NCBI RefSeq assembly: GCF_015277895.1
Contig: NZ_CP063815.1
Span: 1,364,001-1,428,000, forward strand
Reading direction: 5' to 3'
Length of the DNA stretch: 64,000 nt
Origin: Microbacterium abyssi
GTDB taxonomy: Bacteria; Actinomycetota; Actinomycetes; Actinomycetales; Microbacteriaceae
Shown: one piece after another, positions 53,526 to 62,096 of the stretch
Position numbering within the stretch: the first letter of the stretch is position 1
Layout of the letters: the number at the start of each line of letters is the position of its first letter
Position numbers and translations under genes: made by a program
The notes under the pieces: model-generated
The model's database searches: none
What the model was told of the DNA's origin: nothing
What the model saw: the letters and a program-made list of their open reading frames with translations, nothing else

Positions 53526-54995
53526 GTGGAAACCGCAGTCCTCATCGTCGTGCTGGTGATCGCACTGGCACTGTTCTTCGACTTCACGAACGGCTTTCAC
53601 GACACCGCCAACGCGATGGCCACGCCCATCGCGACCGGTGCTCTCAAGCCCAAGACCGCCGTGCTGCTGGCCGCGGTGCTCAATCTGGTCGGCGCCTTCC
53701 TGTCGACCGAGGTCTCCAAGACCGTGTCGCACGGCATCATCAACGAGGCCTCCATCATCGAAGCCGGCGCTGAGCTCTTCCTCGCCGTGATCTTCGCGGG
53801 GCTCATCGGCGCCATCACCTGGAACATGCTCACGTGGCTCCTGGGCCTGCCGTCCAGCTCCTCGCACGCGCTGTTCGGCGGCCTGATCGGCGCGACGCTC
53901 GTCGGCGTCGGCCTCGGGGGCATCGACTTCGGCATGGTGCTCTCCAAGATCGTGCTCCCGGCGCTGATCGCGCCGCTCACAGCCGGCATCATCGCCTTCG
54001 TCGCGACGAAGCTGGCGTACTCGATCACCCGACGCTATGACGGAAAGCCCGACGGCCGGGACGGCTTCCGCTGGGGGCAGATCTTCACGTCGTCCCTCGT
54101 CGCCCTCGCGCACGGCACCAACGACGCGCAGAAGACGATGGGCGTCATCACGCTCGCGCTGATCACGGTCGGCTGGCAGAGCCAGGACCACGCCGACCCG
54201 TACCTGTGGGTCATCGTCGCCTGCGCAGTCACGATCGCGCTCGGCACCTACCTCGGCGGCTGGCGGATCATCCGCACGCTCGGCAAGGGGCTCACCGACG
54301 TCAAACCTGCCCAGGGCTTCTCCGCCGAGAGCTCCACGGCGGCGACGATCCTCGCGTCCAGCGCGCTCGGTTTCGCGCTGTCCACGACGCAGGTCGCGTC
54401 AGGCTCGGTGATCGGTTCGGGTCTTGGCCGCCGCGGATCCACCGTGCGGTGGCGCACCGCCGGGCGAATCGCCATCGGCTGGCTGCTGACGCTTCCGGCC
54501 GCAGGCGCAGTCGGAGCGCTGGCCGCACTGCTCGTCGTCTGGCTGGGCACCTGGGGCGTGGCGATCGACGCCGTGCTCGCCGTCGCCATCATCGTCGGTC
54601 TCTACCTGCGCTCGCGACGCAATGCGGTCACCTCCGAGAACGCGATGAGCGATGTCGCCGAGTCGGGCCACGTCGTCGAGCTCCCGAATACGCCGCCTCC
54701 GACGCGTCGTCAGACGCGCATCGAACTCCTCCGTGCTCTCGACCGTGCCGAGCGCAAGGCCGACGAGGCCGAGAAGGCGGGCCGAAGGGCCCGCAAGCTC
54801 AAGAAGAACGGCGGATCCGAGGCCGAGGTCAAGGCGGCACGCAAGGCTGCCGAGCGTGCCAACCGGAAGCTCGCCGAAGCGCAGAGGGCCGCGCAGGAGT
54901 GGGAGACGCTGAGCGCTAGCCGCCGTGCCCGAGCGGAACTCGCCGAATGGGATGTGCCTGACGAAGAGGCCGAGCAGCGGGAGGGACAGCGATGA
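53526..54995 (+). CDS. pit: Pit-family low-affinity inorganic phosphate transporter
   Basis: This is a proton- or metal-phosphate symporter of the cytoplasmic membrane. The 489-residue protein has the paired Pit signatures: FDFTNGFHDTANAMATP near residue 18 and VALAHGTNDAQKTMGVITL near 200, with about ten membrane helices up to residue 360. From about 390 to 489 there is an unusual cytosolic tail rich in Ala, Arg, Lys and Glu that should form a long coiled coil. The start is GTG 53526, which lacks a good ribosome site. A PHO-box-like array lies upstream. The next gene overlaps its stop by 4 nt. Confidence 0.93.
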   Translation: METAVLIVVLVIALALFFDFTNGFHDTANAMATPIATGALKPKTAVLLAAVLNLVGAFLSTEVSKTVSHGIINEASIIEAGAELFLAVIFAGLIGAITWNMLTWLLGLPSSSSHALFGGLIGATLVGVGLGGIDFGMVLSKIVLPALIAPLTAGIIAFVATKLAYSITRRYDGKPDGRDGFRWGQIFTSSLVALAHGTNDAQKTMGVITLALITVGWQSQDHADPYLWVIVACAVTIALGTYLGGWRIIRTLGKGLTDVKPAQGFSAESSTAATILASSALGFALSTTQVASGSVIGSGLGRRGSTVRWRTAGRIAIGWLLTLPAAGAVGALAALLVVWLGTWGVAIDAVLAVAIIVGLYLRSRRNAVTSENAMSDVAESGHVVELPNTPPPTRRQTRIELLRALDRAERKADEAEKAGRRARKLKKNGGSEAEVKAARKAAERANRKLAEAQRAAQEWETLSASRRARAELAEWDVPDEEAEQREGQR

Positions 54996-55327
54996 GCGTC
55001 ACGATCGATTGGCTGGCCTTCGTCCAGGTCTTCGCCGCAGCTTTGCTGGGCGCCGCCGCCGTGGTGACCTTCTACGCGCTCGGACTCCGTCTGCTTGTCC
55101 GCTCCGGTCGGTCGCCTGTGGTGTCGCCGGCGGCGTTCACGGATGCGATCACCGTGATCACCGAGAAGCAGGCCAGACGCGCCACGAAGCAGGCTGCGAA
55201 GGCCGCGAGGAAGAGCCCGCTCACCGAGGGGCAGAAGCGCATCGCTCTCCTGGGCGCGTACGCCTGCTTCGCCCTCTGCGGGCTCGCCGTCATCGCCGGC
55301 ATCCTGCTGATAGTCATCGGTCACTGA
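54992..55327 (+). CDS. Small membrane protein coupled to the phosphate transporter
   Basis: The 111-residue protein has a helix near residues 8-30, a basic Ala/Lys/Arg-rich cytosolic loop (QARRATKQAAKAARK) and a second helix near 85-108. ATG 54992 overlaps the transporter stop (ATGA), so the two are probably translated together. The basic loop could pair with the acidic-basic coiled-coil tail of the transporter. I do not know a named family. It may be an accessory subunit, but only the gene order supports this. Confidence 0.68.
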   Translation: MSVTIDWLAFVQVFAAALLGAAAVVTFYALGLRLLVRSGRSPVVSPAAFTDAITVITEKQARRATKQAAKAARKSPLTEGQKRIALLGAYACFALCGLAVIAGILLIVIGH

Positions 55328-55366
55328 CGCAGGCCGCGCCCCTCGGGTGGGCATCCTGAGACGGCA

Positions 55367-55372
55367 TAGGAT
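55367..55372 (+). promoter_or_regulatory. Candidate -10 element for aspA
   Basis: TAGGAT lies 48 nt before the ATG at 55421. The leader contains AAGGAAG 5 nt before the start. Confidence 0.45.
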
Positions 55373-55420
55373 GGAGACATCCCCCGTTCATCGATCCGCC
55401 ACCACCCACAAGGAAGTGAC

Positions 55421-56881
55421 ATGGCTTCTGCCGCGCCCGCATCGACCCGCACCGAGACCGACTCCCTCGGGAGCATGGAGATCCCCGCCGACGCGTACTG
55501 GGGCATCCACACCGCCCGCGCCGACGCGAACTTCCCGATCTCGAAGCGTCCGATCTCGGTGTATCCGGACCTGATCCGAGGTCTCGCGATGGTCAAGCAG
55601 GCCAGCGCGCGCGCGAACAAGCAGATCGGCGTCCTCGATCAGAAGCGCGCCGATCTCATCGACGCCGCAGCGCAACGGGTGATCGACGGCGAGTTCCACG
55701 ACCAGTTCACCGTGGGCGTGATCCAGGGCGGCGCCGGGACGTCGACGAACATGAACGCGAACGAGGTCATCACCAACATCGCGCTCGAGATGGCCGGCCG
55801 TGAGAAGGGGGACTACGCCTTCCTCTCGCCGATCGACCACACCAACCGCAGCCAGTCCACCAACGACGTCTACCCGACGGCGATCAAGATCGGCCTCTCG
55901 CTGAACCTCCGCTCGCTGCTCGACGAGCTGGACCTTCTGCGCCGTGCGTTCCTCGGCAAGGCCGTCGAGTTCCACGATGTGCTCAAGGTCGGCCGCACAC
56001 AGCTGCAGGATGCCGTGCCGATGACCCTCGGTCAGGAGTTCCACGGCTTCGCGACCACCCTCGGCGAGGACCACTCCCGTCTCACCGAGAACGCGTCGCT
56101 CATGTTCGAGATCAACATGGGGGCCACCGCGATCGGCACAGGCATCACCACGCACGTCGACTACTCGCGGGCCGTGCTCGCGCACCTGCGGGAGATCTCG
56201 GGACTCGACCTCGAGACCGCGACCGACCTGGTCGAGTCGACCAGCGACACCGGTGCGTTCATGTCGTTCTCCTCGTCGCTCAAGCGCAACGCGATCAAGC
56301 TGTCGAAGATCTGCAACGACCTGCGTCTGCTGTCGTCGGGTCCGCAGGCGGGTCTCGGCGAGATCAACCTGCCGGCGAAGCAGGCGGGTTCGAGCATCAT
56401 GCCGGGGAAGGTCAACCCCGTCATCCCCGAGGTTGTGAATCAGGTGGCCTTCTCGGTCGTCGGCGCCGACACGACGGTGACGATGGCCGTCGAGGCAGGG
56501 CAGCTCCAGCTGAACGCCTTCGAGCCGGTCATCGCGCACTCGATCTTCCAGTCGATCACCTGGATGCGGCAGGCGATGTGGACCCTCCGCGTCAACTGCG
56601 TCGAGGGCATCACCGCGAACGAGGACCGCCTCGGCGCCATGGTGGGCGCATCCGTCGGCGTCATCACGGCGCTGACGCCGTTCATCGGTTACGCGGCGGC
56701 CGCGGCGCTCGCGAAGACCGCGCTGCTGACCAACCGCAGCGTCGCCGACCTCGTGGTCGAGGCCGAGCTGATGTCGCGCGAAGAGGTCACCAAGCAGCTT
56801 TCACCGGCACGTCTTTCCGGTCTCGAGGCCGTGACTTCGGCGATCAACGTGATCCCGCCGGAGGACATGATCCAGATCTGA
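55421..56881 (+). CDS. aspA: Aspartate ammonia-lyase
   Basis: Aspartase interconverts L-aspartate with fumarate and ammonia. The 486-residue protein has the superfamily regions GGAGTSTNMNANEV near residue 107, HTNRSQSTNDVYPTA near 144 and GRTQLQDAVPMTLGQEF near 191. The mobile loop signature GSSIMPGKVNPVIPEVVNQV lies near 325, with the catalytic serine in it. The sequence follows aspartase more closely than fumarase C. It stands alone with its own promoter. It could process aspartate made by the asparaginase at 13189. Confidence 0.94.
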   Translation: MASAAPASTRTETDSLGSMEIPADAYWGIHTARADANFPISKRPISVYPDLIRGLAMVKQASARANKQIGVLDQKRADLIDAAAQRVIDGEFHDQFTVGVIQGGAGTSTNMNANEVITNIALEMAGREKGDYAFLSPIDHTNRSQSTNDVYPTAIKIGLSLNLRSLLDELDLLRRAFLGKAVEFHDVLKVGRTQLQDAVPMTLGQEFHGFATTLGEDHSRLTENASLMFEINMGATAIGTGITTHVDYSRAVLAHLREISGLDLETATDLVESTSDTGAFMSFSSSLKRNAIKLSKICNDLRLLSSGPQAGLGEINLPAKQAGSSIMPGKVNPVIPEVVNQVAFSVVGADTTVTMAVEAGQLQLNAFEPVIAHSIFQSITWMRQAMWTLRVNCVEGITANEDRLGAMVGASVGVITALTPFIGYAAAAALAKTALLTNRSVADLVVEAELMSREEVTKQLSPARLSGLEAVTSAINVIPPEDMIQI

Positions 56882-56916
56882 CGTCCCGCATGCGGGATGC
56901 CGGGTGAAGCCGAGGG

Positions 56917-57786
56917 TCAGTCGCGGATGCGGCAATGCGTCGTGAGCTCGCCGATTCCGTCGATGCCGACCGTCACGGTGGAGTGATCGCGGAGGAAGAT
57001 CTGCGGGTCGCGCGAGTAGCCCGCCCCACCCGGACTCCCGGTCGAGATCAGCGTGCCGGGGCGCAGCGTGATCGACTGCGACAGATGAGCGATGAGTGTC
57101 GCCACCGAACGGACCATCTGCCCCGTACTGGCGTCCTGCACCGTGTGCCCGTCGATCACGGTCCAGATGTGCAGATCCTGCGGGTCGGCGATCTCGTCCG
57201 CGGTGACCGCGAAAGGGCCGGTGGGGGTGAAACCGTCGAACGACTTGCAGCGCGACCACTGCGCTTCGGCGAACTGGATGTCGCGCGCGGTGATGTCGTT
57301 GACGACCGTGTACCCCCACACGTGCTCGAGAGCCCGCTCGGCGGGGACATCCTTCGCCGGCCGGCCGATCAGCACGCCGAGTTCGGCCTCGTAGTCGACG
57401 GATTCGCTGAGCGTACGCGGCCACTCGGTGGTCGCGTCGTGCCCTGTCAGCGAGTTCGGCCAGAGAGTGAACACGGTGGGTGCGGTGTCGGTCTTCAGCC
57501 CCAGCTCGCTGGAATGGGCCGCGTAGTTCAGGCCGACGGCGAGGACGACGGGCGGGTTCAGCACCGCGGACGCGAATCCGAATCCATCGATCGGATGCCG
57601 CGGTGCAGTGCCGTCGGCGAGTGCGGTGCGCAGCGCCTGGAGGGTCTCGTCCCCGCCCTCGATGACCTCCTGGAGAGTTCCGGGAGCGGGCGAGAGGAGG
57701 TCGGAGACGAGGATCGCGGCCGAGTCTTCGACGACAGCCAGCTGGATGTCGGAGGAGTCAGAGCCGCGCAGATGGGCGAAACGCAT
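56917..57786 (-). CDS. Fumarylacetoacetate hydrolase (FAH)-family protein
   Basis: The 289-residue protein has a FAH fold in its C-terminal two thirds. VGLNYAAHSSELGLK lies near residue 80 and the metal-binding YEAELGVLIGRPAK near 131. GYTVVNDITARDIQ near 154 and STGSPGGAGYSRDP near 248 follow. Such enzymes cleave C-C bonds or hydrate, decarboxylate or isomerise small ketoacids, for example 2-keto-4-pentenoate hydratase or acylpyruvase types. No pathway genes are adjacent, so the substrate is open. ATG 57786 has TAGCGT 6 nt upstream. Confidence 0.85.
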   Translation of the reverse strand: MRFAHLRGSDSSDIQLAVVEDSAAILVSDLLSPAPGTLQEVIEGGDETLQALRTALADGTAPRHPIDGFGFASAVLNPPVVLAVGLNYAAHSSELGLKTDTAPTVFTLWPNSLTGHDATTEWPRTLSESVDYEAELGVLIGRPAKDVPAERALEHVWGYTVVNDITARDIQFAEAQWSRCKSFDGFTPTGPFAVTADEIADPQDLHIWTVIDGHTVQDASTGQMVRSVATLIAHLSQSITLRPGTLISTGSPGGAGYSRDPQIFLRDHSTVTVGIDGIGELTTHCRIRD

Positions 57787-57798
57787 GGTTCTACGCTA
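57787..57798 (-). promoter_or_regulatory. Leaderless -10 element for the FAH-family gene
   Basis: On the minus strand TAGCGT (57793-57798) ends 6 nt before the ATG at 57786. Confidence 0.68.
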
Positions 57799-57835
57799 CC
57801 GGTCGGGCGTCGACCTCGGCGTACGTCCTGACCTC

Positions 57836-57847
57836 TAGGATTTGGCT
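57836..57847 (+). promoter_or_regulatory. Leaderless -10 element for the PrsW-like gene
   Basis: TAGGAT (57836-57841) ends 6 nt before the ATG at 57848. This supports ATG over the in-frame TTG at 57842. Confidence 0.68.
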
Positions 57848-59038
57848 ATGACTTTCGGAGGACCGGGCGGGCAGCCCAGGTACGAGTCCGCCCTGGAGCA
57901 GCCGACGGTCTACACGCCGCCCGCACCGGCCGTCACCGCGCCAGGCCCTGCGCTCCCGGCGCTTCCTGTTCCCGCCCGGCGCGGGCGCACAGTGTCCATC
58001 TGGCTGTTCGGCGTCCTCGGTTTCGTCCTGCTCGCGCTGATCGGCTACTTCGTGTTCGCGCTGGGTGCCGTGGCATCCGGGATCGGGCTCGTGCTCGCCG
58101 TGATACCGCTGGCGATCGTCTTCGTCGGGGTGTATCTGATCGACCGATGGGAGCCGGAGCCCAAGGTCATGATCGCCTTCGCGATCGCCTGGGGCGCCAT
58201 CGCCGCGGTCGGCATCACTCTCCTCGTCGACCTTGCGATCACCCTGGCGATCGGCCTGCGCACCGAGGTGCTGAGCAGCGTCATCCAGGCGCCGATCATC
58301 GAGGAGATCGCGAAGGGGCTCGGGATCTACATCATCTTCCTGGTCGGCCGGCGCGCGTTCGACGGTCCGGTGGACGGCATCGTCTACGGGGCGCTGATCG
58401 GCGGCGGGTTCGCGTTCACGGAGAACATCCAGTACTTCGCCATCAGCGTGATCGAGGGCGGCGGAAGCCAGCTGACGGCCACGTTCGTCATGCGCGGGCT
58501 CCTCTCGCCGTTCGCGCACGCCATGTTCACGGCGCTGACCGGATTCGCGATGGGCCTCGCGGCGCGGCGGCATGCGTCGAAGCGTGCCGTGCTCGGCGTG
58601 GGCTTGCTCGGGCTGGCAGCAGCCATGGTGCTGCACGGATTCTGGAACGGTTCGGCGGTCTTCGCCGATTTCTTCGCGCTCTACATCACGCTCCAGGTGC
58701 CGCTTTTCATCGGCTTCATCCTGGGGATCGTCGCCCTGCGGCGCGAGGAGGCGCGCGTCACGCGCGAACGGCTGGGGGAGTACTCCGCAGCCGGCTGGTT
58801 CACCCCTGAAGAGGTGACGATGCTCGCGACTCCGTCGGGACGAAAGGTCGGGATGCAGTGGGCGTCGACTCTGCAGGGCGACCGCCGACCGCTCATGAAG
58901 CAGTTCATCAAGGACTCCACAGCCCTCGCCGCCGTTCGTCAGCGCGCGATCACCGGCCGTGACCCTCTCGCCGCCGATGACGAGCGGGCTCTGCTCACCC
59001 GCACTCGCGCGACGAGAGCGGCGCTGCTCGCGTACTGA
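57848..59038 (+). CDS. PrsW-family intramembrane metalloprotease
   Basis: The protein of about 396 residues has eight or nine membrane helices. It carries the PrsW/CPBP-like motif set: IIEEIAKG near residue 153, GFAFTENIQYF near 194, FAHAMFTALTG near 223 and VLHGFWNGS near 260. The paired glutamates and histidines form the expected metal site. The first 45 residues are Pro/Ala-rich and cytosolic. The last 100 are hydrophilic with LGEYSAAGWFTPEEVTML, a tail seen in actinobacterial members. PrsW cuts the anti-sigma factor RsiW in Bacillus; here the substrate is unknown. Confidence 0.87.
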   Translation: MTFGGPGGQPRYESALEQPTVYTPPAPAVTAPGPALPALPVPARRGRTVSIWLFGVLGFVLLALIGYFVFALGAVASGIGLVLAVIPLAIVFVGVYLIDRWEPEPKVMIAFAIAWGAIAAVGITLLVDLAITLAIGLRTEVLSSVIQAPIIEEIAKGLGIYIIFLVGRRAFDGPVDGIVYGALIGGGFAFTENIQYFAISVIEGGGSQLTATFVMRGLLSPFAHAMFTALTGFAMGLAARRHASKRAVLGVGLLGLAAAMVLHGFWNGSAVFADFFALYITLQVPLFIGFILGIVALRREEARVTRERLGEYSAAGWFTPEEVTMLATPSGRKVGMQWASTLQGDRRPLMKQFIKDSTALAAVRQRAITGRDPLAADDERALLTRTRATRAALLAY

Positions 59039-59040
59039 CC

Positions 59041-59297
59041 TGTCAGGCTCTTGACATGACGCGCGACCGGGTGCACCCTGGTTTCAGATCAACTCAGCGC
59101 CCGGGAGACTCGCAGGCATCGCCGCAGCACCGGGCGCTGAGTCTTGCTGCGGAGCGACTCTCGTCGGCGACGCCGACCTGAGTCGCTCGCGCAGCAAGGT
59201 TGAGCGAGCCGCAGGCGAGCCGAAACCTCCCTCCTGTTCGCTCTGAGCGGGTGTCGCCGCGTTGACCTCGCGCGGGTCGCTCGGGTTGGATGGAGCC
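59041..59297. repeat. Palindrome cluster in the gap before the FKBP gene
   Basis: This gap has no gene. A perfect 13-bp inverted repeat (ACTCAGCGCCCGG, 59092-59104, with 59130-59142) is followed by a long hairpin. In that hairpin CTTGCTGCGGAGCGACTC (59143-59160) pairs with 59180-59198, which has one extra base, and an inner GTCGGCG/CGCCGAC stem sits at the tip. Next comes a TTGAGCGAGCC..GAGCCGAAAC motif (59200-59226) of the same word family as the repeat at 17740. The whole may end transcripts from the PrsW-like gene. Confidence 0.85.
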
Positions 59298-59666
59298 ATG
59301 ACTGATCGCACAAAGCCTGAGTTCGACGCCCCTACCGGCCCTGCTCCTGCCGAGCTCGCCATCCGTGACATCATCGACGGCGACGGCGCGGAAGCGAAGC
59401 CCGGCGACACCGTGACCGTGCACTACGCAGGCGTCGAATATGACTCCGGCGAGGAGTTCGACTCCTCCTGGGGACGCGGCGAGACCATCCAGTTCCCGCT
59501 GCGCGGCCTGATCCAGGGCTGGCAGGAAGGCATCCCCGGAATGAAGGTCGGCGGTCGTCGCGAGCTCGTCATCCCGCCGCACCTGGCGTACGGTCCTGCC
59601 GGTGCCGGTCATTTCCTCTCCGGGAAGACCCTCATCTTCATCATCGACCTGGTGGCCGTCGGCTGA
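59298..59666 (+). CDS. Cytosolic FKBP-type peptidyl-prolyl isomerase
   Basis: The 122-residue protein is one FKBP domain with no signal peptide. I place the start at ATG 59298, with TTGGAT ending 6 nt upstream and GGAG overlapping the spacer. Core motifs are VTVHYAGVEYDSGEEFDSSW near residue 40, FPLRGLIQGWQEGIPGMKVG near 66 and RRELVIPPHLAYG near 87. It speeds proline cis-trans steps in protein folding. A lipoprotein relative lies at 15680. A strong terminator follows 14 nt after the stop. Confidence 0.92.
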   Translation: MTDRTKPEFDAPTGPAPAELAIRDIIDGDGAEAKPGDTVTVHYAGVEYDSGEEFDSSWGRGETIQFPLRGLIQGWQEGIPGMKVGGRRELVIPPHLAYGPAGAGHFLSGKTLIFIIDLVAVG

Positions 59667-59680
59667 TCCGATCGACTGTC

Positions 59681-59724
59681 CGGAAGGCCCCCGCTCACAT
59701 GAAGTGCGGGGGTCTTCCGCTTTT
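59681..59724 (+). terminator. Intrinsic terminator after the FKBP gene
   Basis: A 14-bp stem with one G-U pair (59681-59694 with 59706-59719, arm CGGAAGGCCCCCGC) has an 11-nt loop and ends in CTTTT. Confidence 0.9.
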
Positions 59725-59758
59725 CGGGCGATCTCGGAATATATGCGCACGCATGCGA

Positions 59759-59775
59759 GTTGACACCGTGTGAAC
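59759..59775. promoter_or_regulatory. Imperfect palindrome upstream of the YceI gene
   Basis: GTTGACAC, C, GTGTGAAC is a palindrome with one mismatched pair, 38 nt before the YceI start. It is a candidate repressor site and also contains TTGACA, but no -10 lies at the right distance. Confidence 0.3.
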
Positions 59776-59812
59776 GCCGCGAGCGCGGCCCTGATCTCAA
59801 GGAGAATCCCGT

Positions 59813-60367
59813 ATGACCACGATCGACGTCCCCGGCTACCGCTCCGGCACCTGGACCCTCGACCCCGCACACAGCGAGGTCACCTTCAGTGTCCGCCACA
59901 TGATGATCTCGAAGGTGCGCGGCACGTTCGGCGTGAAGAGCGCAACCCTCGTCGCTCCCGAGAACCCGCTCGAGGCCCAGGTGCAGGCATCCGTCGACGT
60001 CACGTCGATCGACACGAAGGACGAGGGCCGCGACGGCCACCTCCGTTCGGCGGACTTCTTCGACACTGAGACGTTCCCGACCATGGAGTTCGTCTCCACC
60101 GGCGCCCGCGTTCAGGACGGCGACTTCTTCGTCGACGGCGACCTGACCATCCGCGGCGTCACCAAGCCGGTCAGCTTCGAGTTCGAGTTCGGCGGCTTCG
60201 GCCAGGACCCGTACGGCAACTACAAGGCCGGCGCGTCGGCGTCGACCACCATCAACCGCGAGGACTTCGGCCTGACCTGGAACGCCGCCCTCGAGACCGG
60301 CGGAGTGCTCGTCGGCAAGGACGTCACGATCACCCTCGACCTGCAGGGCTCGCTGCAGCAGGACTGA
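59813..60367 (+). CDS. YceI-family polyisoprenoid-binding-like protein
   Basis: The 184-residue protein has the lipocalin-like YceI barrel: TWTLDPAHSEVTFSVRHM near residue 14, KVRGTFG near 37, a SIDTKDEGRDGHLRSADFFD block near 64, and DLTIRGVTKPVSFEFEFGG near 112. Related proteins bind isoprenoid chains such as ubiquinone or menaquinone precursors. No signal peptide is visible, so this copy is cytosolic. AAGGAGAA precedes the ATG. It lies between two terminators and is transcribed alone. Confidence 0.9.
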   Translation: MTTIDVPGYRSGTWTLDPAHSEVTFSVRHMMISKVRGTFGVKSATLVAPENPLEAQVQASVDVTSIDTKDEGRDGHLRSADFFDTETFPTMEFVSTGARVQDGDFFVDGDLTIRGVTKPVSFEFEFGGFGQDPYGNYKAGASASTTINREDFGLTWNAALETGGVLVGKDVTITLDLQGSLQQD

Positions 60368-60378
60368 GATCTCGCTTC

Positions 60379-60412
60379 GAGAACCCCGCGTCTGTCAGGG
60401 CGCGGGGTTCTC
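60379..60412. terminator. Shared hairpin between YceI and MFS genes
   Basis: A perfect 12-bp stem (GAGAACCCCGCG, 60379-60390, with 60401-60412) has a 10-nt loop and lies between convergent genes. It overlaps the stop of the MFS gene. No long U-run is seen on either side. Confidence 0.7.
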
Positions 60413-61678
60413 TGCGTCGTAGTCGCGGAACCGTGGTGTGAGCCGTACGAGCAGGGCCACCAGCACGATCACGATGAACCCTCCTAGCAGCGGAGGGAAC
60501 CACAGCGCCGTGAAGGTCGCCAGCGTTCCGGCGTAGAGGGCTCCGAGGCGCGGGCCACCGGTCACGACGATCACGAAGACGCCCTGCAGGCGGCCGCGGA
60601 TGCTGTCGGGTACGGACGACTGCATCATGGTGCTGCGATAGATCGAGCTGATGTTGTCGGCGGCGCCGGAGGCTGCGAGGGCGATGCACGCCGCGATGAC
60701 GAGGCCCAGGTTGACCGCGGTCTCACTGGCCGGCGGCATCCAGACTCCGATCAGCAGGACGACTCCGAACGCGAGGATCGACGCGCCGTAGACCTGGATG
60801 GCGCGTTGGATGCCGCGACCGTGCCAGCGATAGCGTACGACGCGACCGGAGAACAGGCTCGACAGGAACGTGCCGGCGGCGACGGCGGCGGTGAGCGCGC
60901 CGGTCGTCACCGCGCCGCCGCCGAGGAGCACGGTCCCCAGCGCCGGGTACAGCGCGACGGGTTGGCCGAACGTCATGGCGATGATGTCGAGGATGTACTG
61001 CATCCGGATGTTGCCCGCACGCTTGAGGAATCGCCAGCCGTCCACGAGAGATTCCAGGCCGGGGCGGACGACCGTCCCCTCCGGACGCAGCGACGGCAGG
61101 GTCCACAGTCCCATGAACATCGCGAGCATCAGGATGACGTCGATCGTGTAGGTCCAGCCGTAGCCGGTGGTGGCCACCAGGACGCCGGCGAGCGCGGGTC
61201 CGACCATGACCATCACGCCGATCGTGATGCCGTTCAGGGCGGATGCCGAGGCGAGCAGCTCGCGGGGGAGCAGGCGCGGGATGATGGCGCTGCGCGTGGC
61301 CAGGCTGACCGAGCTCGCGGCGGCGTTGATGACGCTGAGGACGTATAGCCACCAGATCGTCTCCAGGTGCGACCAGGTGAGGAGGGCGAGGAACAGCGTC
61401 GATGCGAAGGAGAAGACCGCGGCGGTGAGGCCGACGACGCGGCGGTCGAACGCATCGGCCAGCATCCCGCCGTAGAGGCCTGCGAGGATCATCGGGATGA
61501 GGCCGGCGACGACCACCATCGACACCGCGAACGTGCTGCCAGTGAGCTCGAACACATGCAGCATGATCGTGACGAGGGTGAGCTGACCGCCGAGGCCGCC
61601 CAGGGTGGATCCGACCCATAGCCGGCTGAACGCCGCGCTCGCCCGGAAGGGTCGCAGATCGATCAGCGCGCTGTTCAC
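60395..61678 (-). CDS. MFS-type transporter (DHA3/enterobactin-exporter-like)
   Basis: The 427-residue protein has about twelve membrane helices and an MFS loop GMLADAFDRRVVG near residue 77. The sequence is closest in style to the MFS_3/DHA3 group of exporters (macrolide or siderophore efflux). Examples are ALIDLRPFRASAAFSRLWVGS at the start and IYRSTMMQSSVPDSIRGRLQGV near 345. GTG 61678 has TAACCT 6 nt upstream. No regulator or resistance gene is adjacent, so the cargo is unknown. Confidence 0.85.
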   Translation of the reverse strand: MNSALIDLRPFRASAAFSRLWVGSTLGGLGGQLTLVTIMLHVFELTGSTFAVSMVVVAGLIPMILAGLYGGMLADAFDRRVVGLTAAVFSFASTLFLALLTWSHLETIWWLYVLSVINAAASSVSLATRSAIIPRLLPRELLASASALNGITIGVMVMVGPALAGVLVATTGYGWTYTIDVILMLAMFMGLWTLPSLRPEGTVVRPGLESLVDGWRFLKRAGNIRMQYILDIIAMTFGQPVALYPALGTVLLGGGAVTTGALTAAVAAGTFLSSLFSGRVVRYRWHGRGIQRAIQVYGASILAFGVVLLIGVWMPPASETAVNLGLVIAACIALAASGAADNISSIYRSTMMQSSVPDSIRGRLQGVFVIVVTGGPRLGALYAGTLATFTALWFPPLLGGFIVIVLVALLVRLTPRFRDYDAENPAP

Positions 61679-61690
61679 CCGTCGAGGTTA
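61679..61690 (-). promoter_or_regulatory. Leaderless -10 element for the MFS gene
   Basis: On the minus strand TAACCT (61685-61690) ends 6 nt before the GTG at 61678. Confidence 0.6.
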
Positions 61691-61727
61691 CCGGCTGTGC
61701 GCGGTGTCGCTGCCGCGGGCGGCAGGC

Positions 61728-61736
61728 TGGTAGACT
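61728..61736 (+). promoter_or_regulatory. Extended -10 promoter for rpsO
   Basis: TGGTAGACT is an extended -10 element 90 nt before the rpsO ATG. The long leader has GAGAGGGG before the start and room for an RNA fold that could bind S15. Confidence 0.55.
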
Positions 61737-61826
61737 CTACAGGTTGCCGTTTGATCGGCCGCGGATAAAGAGAGCCCACGCATCAGGCGTCGGGCGCCGC
61801 GCAATGAGTGAGAGGGGATCGAATCT

Positions 61827-62096
61827 ATGGCACTGGAAGCAGACGTCAAGAAGGCGATCATCGAAGAGTACGCGACGCACCCCGGTGACACCGGATCCCC
61901 CGAGGTGCAGGCCGCAATGCTGACGCAGCGCATCAAGGACCTCACCGAGCACCTCAAGGAGCACAAGCACGACCACCACTCGCGTCGTGGCCTGTTCCTG
62001 CTCGTCGGTCAGCGCCGTCGCCTGCTCGGCTACCTTCAGGGTGTGGACATCGAGCGCTACCGCTCGCTGATCCAGCGCCTCGGACTGCGGCGATAA
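61827..62096 (+). CDS. rpsO: 30S ribosomal protein S15
   Basis: S15 binds the central domain of 16S rRNA early in 30S assembly. The 89-residue protein has the standard length, with [17 protein letters not shown] near residue 21, [20 protein letters not shown] near 45 and [13 protein letters not shown] near 65. In many bacteria rpsO follows truB-ribF. Here it is 15 kb further on and has its own promoter and a long leader, which in other species carries autoregulation by S15. A perfect 12-bp hairpin follows. Confidence 0.98.
   Translation: MALEADVKKAIIEEYATHPGDTGSPEVQAAMLTQRIKDLTEHLKEHKHDHHSRRGLFLLVGQRRRLLGYLQGVDIERYRSLIQRLGLRR

Noticed and set aside
56884-56897. TCCCGCATGCGGGA palindrome after aspA, considered as a terminator
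   Set aside because: The palindrome has no loop and no U-run, so a stable hairpin is doubtful.
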